Assembly (NCBI GenBank): GCA_010093515.1
Contig: MU001676.1
Location: forward strand, 865,876 to 929,875
Length of the DNA stretch: 64,000 nt
Source: Lineolata rhizophorae
Taxonomy: Eukaryota; Ascomycota; Dothideomycetes; Lineolatales; Lineolataceae
Direction of reading: 5' to 3'
Part shown: positions 47,204 to 56,400 of the stretch, in pieces
Layout: each line of letters opens with the position of its first letter
Numbering within the stretch: position 1 is the first letter of the stretch
Notes under the pieces: model-generated
What the model saw: only the letters and a program-made list of their open reading frames with translations
What the model was told of the DNA's origin: nothing
The model's database searches: none
Position numbers and translations under genes: made by a program

Positions 47204-48177
47204 AAAGAAGGGAACGACCAGGAGCGAGGAGGAAGGGCCTGGGGACCCGCCGGCTGCCACCTGGCGGGCAGCTGGGGCAGGTGCGGCCGAGCGACGCGGA
47301 AGGCAGGGCCGTCGAACAAACAGGCGGTCAAGCCACACACCCCCGGCCGGCACCTGCTGTACGCGGTAGTATGGACGTAGGAGGCAGGATGTGTGTGCCG
47401 GCGCCGCCGGGACGCCTGATGCCTGATTCCGCAGCGGCGACGCGCCAAACTGTGTGGAAACGGCGGTGCGTCGGCAGCGCTGCGTAGTACGCACCTACAC
47501 GCGTGCTGTGTGCGCGAGTGCTCGCTCTCCGCGGTCCTGTCCCCGGCCGATCGTCGGCGGCACGGCATGGCGGCGCCGGCCGCGGACGAACCAGGGCGTT
47601 GGTCCTCCCCTTCCGCTTCGATTGGGCAATCGAGATCTGCTTGCGGGCGTGTGCTCGTGTGCCAGTCCCGGCCCTCCGCATGCTCCGTGCCGCTTCGAGC
47701 ATTCCAGTCTCGGGCTGCTTACGCGCGGTTGCGGGCGCTGCCGCCCAAGAGTGTCAGCCATGGGAAGAAGAACAAGGGAACGGCGCGTGCTTCCTCGTCG
47801 TCTTCCGCGACGGCGTTTCATCGTCCCGTGATGCGCAAGGCCGCGCTCCAGGCCCGCCCATTGGCCCGAGAGCTTGGGACCAGCTCCAGCCTCGCTACCA
47901 AGCTCGGCCCCGCCTGCAGTCCCGGTGGTTGTCGCATCTTGAGTGCTCTTTCCTTATCCCCAAAGATACATTACTAATGGATTAGTACACATACAAGAAC
48001 GAACCGGTCTGGCCGGGAGTGGAGCTGGTCCTCACAGTGCGAAGCAGAAGCAATTGGAGCGAGGAAAAGAGAGGCTACAGAGGCAATCATCGGCCAACAG
48101 GAGATCGCTCAAAAGCAGACGAGAACCCCAGTACCCTGCTGTCCCAGGCACGCATACAAGACCCGCCGCAACCCCTC

Positions 48178-48214
48178 ACCACCACCACCACCACCACCAC
48201 CACCACCACCGCCA
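48178..48214. repeat. (CCA)n microsatellite
   Basis: About eleven cac/cca units roughly 95 bp before the kelch gene ATG, so probably in its 5' leader. Confidence 0.9.
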
Positions 48215-48307
48215 CCACTCGCCCACGTCTCAACTCCATCACAAAACCCACTCAACCCATCAACTCCCCCAATCTCCACCTCCATCTCTCCTCCTCCAAC
48301 AGCCTCA

Positions 48308-49462
48308 ATGGCCCCCCTGACCGCAACATTTACCCGCCTCCCCCTCTCCACCCCCCTCCCGCGCTCCTCCCACTGCATCACCGCCTCCCTCCTCCCCAAC
48401 ACGCTCCACCTCTTCGGCGGCGAACTCGCGCCCCGCCAACCCGTCGACAACGCCGTGCACGTCGTGTCGCTCGCCAGCGGCGCCGTCCACGCCGTCGAAG
48501 CCCCGCCGGCGAGCCGCGCCGGCGGAACCGCAGCCAGCGAGCGCGACGCCGCCTGGCCCGCGCCGCGCGTCGGCGCCGCCGCCGCCGCCCTCGACGGCAA
48601 GTGGTACGTCTTCTCCGGGCGCGGCGGGCCCGACATGACGCCGCTCAGCGACGCCGCCGCGCCCTCCACCAGCGCCAGCGCCCCCACCGCTTCCCCCCCC
48701 GCCGTATGGTGCTTCGACCCGCACGCCGCAACCTGGACGCCGCTGTTCGGCGCGGGCCCCGCGCCCAGCCCGCGCAGCTACCACGCCCTGGCCGCCTGCC
48801 CCTCCGCGTCCTCGGACCCCTACCTCTACCTCCACGCCGGCTGCGCGCCCGCCGCCCCGCCCCGCCTCGCCGACCTCTGGCGCTTCGACCCCCGCCCGCC
48901 CCGCGCCTGGACCCGCCTGCCCGACGCCCCGGGCCCCGCCCGCGGCGGCGCCAGCCTCGCCGTCGCCGTCGCACCCCGCGCCACTGTCTTCCGCGCCCAC
49001 GGCTTCGACGGCGCCCGCGAGCTGGGCGGCGTGCTGGACGCGTTCGACCTGGCGGCGGGCGAGTGGCGGGTCGCGGCGCGGTGGGGGTGGGAGGGCGGGG
49101 GCGGGGAGGCGGGGGCGCAGGCGCCGAGGGGTCCGGCGCCCAGGAGCGTGGCGGCGCTGTTGCCGCTGCGGGTGCGTGGCCGGGAGGTCTTGGTTGCGTT
49201 GGGCGGCGAGCGGGATCCGAGTGCGGCCGGGCATGCGGGGGCGGGCCGCTTCCATGGGGATGTCTGGGCGTTTGATGTCGAGGGTGGCGGGTGGGAGGAG
49301 GTTGTTGTGGAAGGGGGGGAGGGCCCGGGGAAGAGGGGCTGGTTCGCGGCCGATGTGGTGAGGGAGGAGGACGGCGGGGTGGGGGCCAGGATCGTGGTCG
49401 CGGGCGGCCTGGATGAGGAGAATAGGCGGTTGGGGGATGTGTGGGTGGGGGAGTTTAAGTAG
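48308..49462 (+). CDS. Kelch-repeat beta-propeller protein
   Basis: Intronless frame of 384 residues. Five to six kelch blades can be traced by their Gly pairs and aromatic positions: HLFGGELAP, KWYVFSGRGGPD with VWCFDPHAATWTPL, SPRSYHALAA with YLHAGCAP and LWRFDPRPPRAWTRL, GGASLAVAVA with FRAHGFDGARELGGVLDAFDL, APRSVAALLPL with VALGGERD and HGDVWAFDVEGGGW, and IVVAGGLDEENRRLGDVWVGEF. A single-domain propeller of this size resembles fungal kelch proteins of the nitrile-specifier/galactose-oxidase-like group and is likely a soluble scaffold; no signal peptide or BTB/F-box is present. Specific role unknown. Very high GC with Ala/Pro-rich insertions. Confidence 0.85.
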   Translation: MAPLTATFTRLPLSTPLPRSSHCITASLLPNTLHLFGGELAPRQPVDNAVHVVSLASGAVHAVEAPPASRAGGTAASERDAAWPAPRVGAAAAALDGKWYVFSGRGGPDMTPLSDAAAPSTSASAPTASPPAVWCFDPHAATWTPLFGAGPAPSPRSYHALAACPSASSDPYLYLHAGCAPAAPPRLADLWRFDPRPPRAWTRLPDAPGPARGGASLAVAVAPRATVFRAHGFDGARELGGVLDAFDLAAGEWRVAARWGWEGGGGEAGAQAPRGPAPRSVAALLPLRVRGREVLVALGGERDPSAAGHAGAGRFHGDVWAFDVEGGGWEEVVVEGGEGPGKRGWFAADVVREEDGGVGARIVVAGGLDEENRRLGDVWVGEFK

Positions 49463-51145
49463 GGCGGGGGGTGTTTTGCTCCGATGCGGAACAGAGCGTG
49501 GCCGAGGAAGATTCCTCGGACGTCGCTCTGGGGCGGCGGAGAGAACTTTGGTAACGACTTCGAGCGCGATACAGGGTCGAGGCATGAATGGAAGAGGAGG
49601 CCCTTTTGGTCTGGGAATGGTGTTCGTGGTAGTGCAAGGCTGGGTCTGACAGAGTGGAAACAGAGGCTAGGTAGGCAGGTACGTGCTCTTAGGAGATACC
49701 TGGATCCGCTTTCGATATCAGCCAGTATACATATTGTCCCTTTGGCGGTGGAAGGCTTAACGAGGATCCAAAGCGCGGGTGTAAAGGGGCGTTCTCGTTT
49801 CCTCCAACTCCATTGAGAACTGCAGTGCAGCTTTTAGCATACGTCCTTTATTTTTATTTTTTTTCTTTTCTTTCCCTGGAAGAAAAACAATCCTGGGGTG
49901 GACGAATTGCGTTCGTATTGCGCGCATTTTATGTTCTAAAGTTCTGCTTCCTTTTCTCGGGCAGAAGCTATGAGCACACGCAAGTCTTCTCGACGCGCTT
50001 TTTCAGCAGAGAAAAAGCGAAGCTAAAAGAGACTGCATTCTTCCTGCGCACGTTAGCTAGAGTGACTAGCGAGATTCAAAGACTGGCCTGCACGTGGACC
50101 CGTTTCTCGTTCCAGGCAGCACTCAGCCCTGCTCCCATCCATCTATCTGTGCCAAAGACGGCGATGTCCCATTCGCAGCAGCGATCCGCCGCTCCGCACA
50201 ATCGTTCAGCGGAGCAGACTCGCGAACTCAACGTCCTGGCAGATTGGCCGGAGGAACTGTCATCTATTCACCTACACACACTAGTGCTACGAATGCCCCA
50301 CGCCAGCTGCAGCTCTTCGGTGTGTACAGGTCGACCTAGGATACTCTTCCCGGCCGAGGGTGCTAGACGCCAATGCTGGCGCTGGCGCTGGTGGACGGCT
50401 CGTCTTGTGCCTGAGGCTGTAGGCCGAGGCCGAGGGGCGGTGATGGGATGGTTGGTGTGCGTGGTTGGTGCGCACGGGTACTGCACGTGGGTACTAGCTG
50501 TGGGTGCACGAGCGGTAGAAGGGGCAACGAGCATGAGCGAGGCGCTCGTGGTAGTAAGGCTAGGGAGCAGAGAGCAAGTGGAGGGAGTTGACGGAGCGAG
50601 GCACACGATGGAGTGTAAGGTGTAAGGGTGGGTCGAGGAGTGAAAGGGGCTGCTGTGATGGGGCTTTTGCTAGCGGTGGGGATTTGCGGGCGTGAGTATG
50701 TCACTGTGACTGTGCACTGTGCAGATGGTGAGTCCGTCGTAGTACTAGAGCTACGAGGAAGGGTTTTCCCGGGGCTGGCTCTCGCGTGAAGCTACTACAG
50801 GGCTACTTACAAGGCTACTTGTGAAATGCTATCAAAATTATCCAAGACCACGGAGTTACTAATAAGGGTGACTTCTGTCGGAGTTTTTGACTCAATGAAT
50901 CCTGGGGCGTATGGCTATATAAACCCCCAGACCGCCCAGCAACCTACAGCTTGGATTCTGGATACTAACATCCCTTGCCTACACTAACTTCCCTCCTTTG
51001 CACCAAGTTCTCAATACAACCTTCGAATCCAACGCATCCCGGTTGGCCACACCTTCACAAGGGTCACTTCTCCCGTAGCGAAACAGCAACCGTATTTCCT
51101 CATTGCTGAGTTCCCCCTTCCTTCACGAAATTACAAGTTCTCGGC
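49463..51145. other. Spacer between the kelch gene and the beta-lactamase-like gene
   Basis: Composition falls from GC-rich to balanced within the first 400 bases (about 49,800). No gene recognised: the 49813-50625 frame is low in family-like features. A TATA element at 50916-50923 and a C/T-rich leader precede the next gene. Confidence 0.6.
50916..50923 (+). promoter_or_regulatory. TATA box (TATATAAA) of the beta-lactamase-like gene
   Basis: A perfect TATATAAA lies 223 bp before the ATG at 51146. A start site about 30 bp downstream would leave a leader of some 190 bases, which is C/T-rich and reasonable for a fungal gene. No nearby gene on the other strand would use it. Confidence 0.55.
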
Positions 51146-52810
51146 ATGACAACTCTGAGGGAGGACTTCTTTATATCTATCCTCCTTCGCCAGGGTTTGA
51201 CAGTTGGCCGCTTCAATCTTGTCACCTTTCAGGGACGCGATACTCGTCGCGAGTTCGCCTGGGATCCTGAGTTTCCCGAGCAGTGCTTCACGCCCCTCTC
51301 GTTCGAAGAACAATTGCGCAAACCCTTCAGCATCGGAACTTTGACCAGGCTTGCCGTATCCGCACTCGTGGGCCAAGAAATATATTACAACCCACAAAAC
51401 ATCGATTGGGACACGCCTGTGAAGGCATTGCTGGACGGCTTCGAACTACCTTCGGGGTTGGGACGTGATCTAAACGTTTTGGACCTCCTTGCGGGCAGAA
51501 CGGGATTTCGGACCACGAATGACCGCTGGCTGGGACACGACAACAAGCCGATTGTTTCCAAAGCTGATAGTCTTAGCATCTTTAAGGATCTCAAAGTCAA
51601 GGAACGCGGCGACCCTGATGATTACAACTACTGTCCTTGGGCGTACGAATTCGTCAGCCAAATCCTGGAAAAGATCACAAACAAGTCTCTCTCAACCCTC
51701 CTCAAAGAGCGCCTGTTTGCCCCATTGGAGATGAACGACACGTCGACGTCGTGGGACCCAGAAATTGACCCCACGGAAGGCCCCACGGAGAGCGCTTCTC
51801 TATCCAAAATTGGAGAAGGTACTATTATGGAAGGCGAGGCGGGTATCAAGTCCACCGTTGGCGACATGGTAAAGTTTTACGCCGCATTCATGGAAGCGTT
51901 CAACGACCAGACAGAGAAATCGAGGGACTTTTCGGAGAATGGGAACCCTTTCAAACACTGCAGGGAAATCGCTACGCCTCACGCGACATTTCCACGCGCA
52001 GAGCATTCCCATGGGTATGGAGCAGGAATTGCTTCGAGCATGGTACCGAACTTCTTCCGCGAGCTAAGCGACGAAGCCGACACGTACCCTTTGACTTTGG
52101 GAGGGCCGCAAGTTCCCCCTGAGTACCGAGAAACGGAGGTTTGCCTATATGGCAACAGTCGGATGCCAGGTAGTTCATCGGCTGTTTTCCTTCTACCGAA
52201 GAGTGAGGTAGGCGTCCTAGTATTGGCGGAAGGCGTAAGCACGTTCAATATTGCGTCTTTGGTGGGACAAGCATTCCTACATGCAGAGACATTCCACAGA
52301 GACTTAACTAGCGAACTCGAAGCGTTCTCTCAGGTTGCCTATGGTGCCTTTAGAACTTTGAGGGGCCACGTCAATAGAGAGGAGTGTGACAATAGTCCCG
52401 CATCGCGCGATCCTCCAGAACATGCCAAAGTCGAGGGATGGTGGGTAAGTACTTCCGGAAAGTTCCGGATCCAATTTGTACAGCAGGGTCGCAGCCTTTA
52501 CATGAGGTTTCAGGATGAGGGCAACCCAAAGATCAGACTACGTTGGCGCGGTCGATGGCCGAACAACCGGGAAGATTACACCCACAACGTTCACGGCTAT
52601 ACGAGGCTTCTCTCGCTTGGCGAAGCGAAACAGCGTGGCAGGCCTATGAGTTGGCTCTATGAGGAAGTGCATTCGACGCTGGCTAATACCGTTTGGTTCT
52701 ATCTGGATAAAGACAACCCTGGCCATGATCATGATTGGCTGGAAGTGGCTATTGATGATCCTTACGGTGAAGTCAAAATGGTCTTGAAACGGGCTGGACC
52801 AACTGCTTAA
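51146..52810 (+). CDS. Beta-lactamase/transpeptidase-fold protein with altered active site
   Basis: Intronless frame of 554 residues. Fold landmarks are those of fungal serine beta-lactamase-like (class C/esterase) proteins: PFSIGTLTRLAVSALV (61-76), helix-rich LNVLDLLAGRTGF, YNYCPWAYEFVSQILEKITNKSL (160-182), APLEMNDTS, AGIKSTVGDMVKFYAAFM, HGYGAGIA, YGNSRMPGSSSAVFLLPKSEVGVLVLAEG and a C-terminal lipocalin-like beta region. The nucleophile motif SxxK is T65-L-T-R68 and the YxN motif is Y162-C-P164, so nucleophilic Ser, general-base Lys and Asn are all replaced. The Thr could in principle act, but the lack of Lys argues for a non-catalytic protein. No signal peptide. Convergent with IML1, and outside any visible biosynthetic cluster. 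Function unknown; a short upstream exon cannot be excluded. Confidence 0.8.
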   Translation: MTTLREDFFISILLRQGLTVGRFNLVTFQGRDTRREFAWDPEFPEQCFTPLSFEEQLRKPFSIGTLTRLAVSALVGQEIYYNPQNIDWDTPVKALLDGFELPSGLGRDLNVLDLLAGRTGFRTTNDRWLGHDNKPIVSKADSLSIFKDLKVKERGDPDDYNYCPWAYEFVSQILEKITNKSLSTLLKERLFAPLEMNDTSTSWDPEIDPTEGPTESASLSKIGEGTIMEGEAGIKSTVGDMVKFYAAFMEAFNDQTEKSRDFSENGNPFKHCREIATPHATFPRAEHSHGYGAGIASSMVPNFFRELSDEADTYPLTLGGPQVPPEYRETEVCLYGNSRMPGSSSAVFLLPKSEVGVLVLAEGVSTFNIASLVGQAFLHAETFHRDLTSELEAFSQVAYGAFRTLRGHVNREECDNSPASRDPPEHAKVEGWWVSTSGKFRIQFVQQGRSLYMRFQDEGNPKIRLRWRGRWPNNREDYTHNVHGYTRLLSLGEAKQRGRPMSWLYEEVHSTLANTVWFYLDKDNPGHDHDWLEVAIDDPYGEVKMVLKRAGPTA

Positions 52811-53481
52811 TCAACTACCGAACTTGCCAGGAATCATCATTGGAGTTTTGGGACCCGAGTTTGAGGCTCGCTCCTCTGGCCTTGATTGCTGTTTAGGCTG
52901 CGTGCATCCATTTTTGGGTGCGATAGTCCCACCAATAACACGAGCACAATTTTATTTGTTAGCTGCGAGCTTCCATCATGGCTCTGGGCTTTCATGAGAA
53001 GTTCAGTGTTTGCTCGATGAAAACTTGCGTGTAGCTAGAGAATTACCAAGTCATGCCTTGTCTTTGAGGTCATCGTTCGTGCACGCGCGACATGTCTGGG
53101 ACACCCTCCCTTTTAAAATATTTAGGTGGCCAACTGCATACCGAAACAACGAGCCTTGAGATTATACAAATCGCAGTCAGGGTGTGGATTATCCATCACG
53201 ACTAAACTAATGTACTCAATAGAACAAACAGGAAGCGAAGGCTAGCTCATGATGGACAGGTCTGACCGTCTGTTGACTATCCACTCAAGTATCAACTGGC
53301 CGCCGTTAAATCCACTACCCTGTAGGAACACAAGCTCAATCCCAACGCTGAGACCAACATAATAGTATGTGAACAAAGGAAGCTGATTAATCGAGACCTT
53401 ATTTACTCGCCGAAGAAAAATAAAAGAGAAAAAGCGCAAACATGAGAAAACGGGATCCAAAAAGCTAGCTAGATGTTACAA
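52811..53481. other. Convergent spacer between the beta-lactamase-like gene and IML1
   Basis: Both neighbours terminate here; balanced composition, consistent with two 3' UTRs. No gene or repeat seen. Confidence 0.65.
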
Positions 53482-56400
53482 TTACAATGACTCTGGACTC
53501 TTCGCTCCTTGGCTTCCGGATCTGTTTCGTCCTAGATAGCTTCCTCTCCCAGGATCCTGCAACGAGATAGGCTGTAGCTGCGGAGCAGGTAGTCCGTGTC
53601 CTTGACTAGGAGGACCGGGTGATGACTCTCTTCCTGTTGTCGCCGTTCCCAGGGTTGGGGGTAAGCCGAGCGAAGGTATGGCGGAGTCGAGAACTGGTGT
53701 GATGTGCGGCGAAGGAGACACACGAGGTCTAAAGGCATCGGCGTAGAACTGCCTCAAAGCATCTTTATCGTGACAGAAGGCTTCGACTTCTTCTTTAATT
53801 TGCTCTGGCGTTGGTGTTGGAGGTTTGTGGCTCGTGAAATTGGAGTCCTTCGCGCCAGCCGCAACATTGTCTTCGTCTCGCTTGGTGTTGAGTGATACAG
53901 GACGGCTGGTTGGTGTGTCCGACAACGTAGAGACTTGGGAAGCCCGAACATGAGGTGAGGATCGAGGTGATACTCGGGCTGTTCGGGCGTTAGCGCTCCT
54001 GCTGTTTAGACCACTTCTGGTGCGGTCGTATTTGTCTGGCTGTTCATATTTTGCGACCTCTCTCGGAGCGGCGGCGCGATTACCATAAAGGCGGTTAGCC
54101 AGCAAGAGGAAATCACCCTCATCAGTGATCTGAGCGAGGAGAACACCAGATCTATGGATATACTGAGTGTACTTGTAGTCCGGCTTGCCCCAGGAGTACA
54201 TAACTTCAACGTTGGGTGGGAAGCTTGAAGCTGACTCCATATCGAGGACAAAGTTGAGTTTCCGCAAAAGCGCTTTGTGGTAAACATGCTTGTCTTTAGG
54301 CGCCCGTGGAGAGAACGAAGTCGAATCGAAATACTGCTGCGGCTGGGAATCCGGCGGCGGCAGGGCGAGTTTTATTAGGTAAGGTGCTCTAAACGGATGT
54401 TCTTCGACGATGCCTGAAGCTTCGGCTATGGGAACTTCTACCAGCTTCAGACCGTATTTTTCAACGTCTTTAGACCAGCTGACTATCGCATCCTCGATCA
54501 ATTTTGCCGTCACGTTCATCCAGTCGATACGAATGTGATAACAATTATCCGGATTATGCAGTCTGTCGTAGTGAAGGTTGATGATCTCAGGCCGATACGA
54601 TCGCTTTCGAGGGTCGACATCGTATCGTATAAGTAGGCTCAATTTAACTTTCCTTCTCTCGGGCTTCTCTCCAGTCGGAGTACGTGCACCCGCCTCAGAC
54701 GAGCTACTACTTCCCGACCGACTACGGCCAGAATCGGAATAGACACCAGTCAGAGGCGTGGACGGAACTGATTTATCGGATCTTCGTGTTCCAAGCCATC
54801 CCGCGCTTTTAGATTCGGGGCGAGGAGCTCTGTACTCAGATGCAATTTGGAAGAAAAAGTTCCCATCTCGGAACATATGCTTCTTTTGGACATGCTGGAA
54901 GAGGCCTTTGTTCATCAACTGATTACCCAGTTCGACAGCTTCCTCTCTTGTTTCGATGTCACTGAAACTTTGCAGAATCCAAGTCGTAAGATCAACACCT
55001 AGGAAGCAGTTGTAATGTAGCCGCCAGTGCCAACGTCTGTCCGTCATCTTGATGCCTTTCTCACCTTGCAGATCTTGTGCAAGCTTCTTGAGATCGATCT
55101 TAGACGTATGATAGGGCTCTTTATCCCAGAGAGCGGTTTGAAGAGGCGGCTCTCCATCTGCCAAGGACGAGCTCTCGGGCCCTGCAGCAACTATCACCGA
55201 TGGGTCCCGTGTTTGAAATTCGATGGCCAAAGGATTGGTATCCAACTTTTTTCTTCGGGCTTGGAATTGGCGCTCCTCCGGTGGAATGTATCGGTGTTTT
55301 TGCCAAGCTTGAGTTAATTTTCGAATACCTTCAAGGCGAATCTCTTCTGGTGTATCCCCTTCAATTACAATCGGACGGGATCGTCCTGGCGCCGTTGATG
55401 GAATATCGACCGGAATCAAGACAAACCGAGCGCGCCAAAATCGCAGATAGTCCGAGTACTGGAACTGATCGTGGAACCCAGCTAGAAATTGATCGATGAA
55501 AGTCCAGTTATATTCCTCCTTGATGGGTCTGAAGATAACTTCTCGGGGCTCATAGTCCTTCGCTAGGACCGTTCGAATGTACGGCTTGTATACGAGGGGT
55601 GTATCTACACCAGCCGGAGACACGAGGGCAGCAGTAGGTTTCCTGCTGAACCGCTTAACTTCAACCTGGCCGCCACCAACGCAAACAAGCTGATGAATGG
55701 TATTTCCCACAGACATGAAGACCATGGAGCCGTCCTGGATCATGTAATTTGGGTTGAAAACGTCCCCCATTTCTGACGGCGGTCTGCCTGCAAATTCTGC
55801 GACGGCTTTGCCGATTACAAATTGAAAGCCCTGCGATAGTCTGAACGCCACCAATTCCCTCATCAGCGCGGTTCGATCTGGCGGAGCTTCGGACATATCG
55901 GTGTCATCATTGAGATCGAGAGTGTAAGGGTTTTCGTTGTACTCAGTCGCTAGCTGATCTGCTGTCGGAAAGTATTCATGCGTAAGAGGAACAGAAGCCG
56001 GTGAGCAAAGAGATTTCCATTTGATCGACGACGTGCGAAGTGGACGAGGAAAGACATGCTGCCACCGGCGGAACTGGCTCGTAACGCTGATTTCGTTCTT
56101 CTTTGGATTCGAAGGATTTACAATAACTAGCCATGGTGACAGTGCATTCGTGGGGGATAAGGTTTTCGGTGGTTCCCTCGTATCGGTGCTCGCAAAGTCT
56201 CGCCTCGGACCCACTCTAGCCGCCAAACCCTTTGAAGCAGAAAACAAGACAGGCCCGGGTTCTTCTTCTGTAGAAGATCGATGCGCATGCATTCGCCTGG
56301 GAGCGCCTTCATGAGCCGCTTTATGGACATCTTGTACCGGTCTAGTAGGCGGCTTTTCGGGATCTGCTTCCTCGATAGTGGGAAATGCACCTTGACCTGC

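Larger units (their letters stand above)
46361..48307. other. Divergent spacer between LST4 and the kelch gene
   Basis: Promoter region for two divergent genes. It contains (GGGTT)-like repeats directly upstream of LST4 (46362-46386), a (TG)n tract, a (GGA)n tract and a (CCA)n tract just before the kelch gene. The long overlapping frames on both strands have no recognisable content. Confidence 0.6.
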
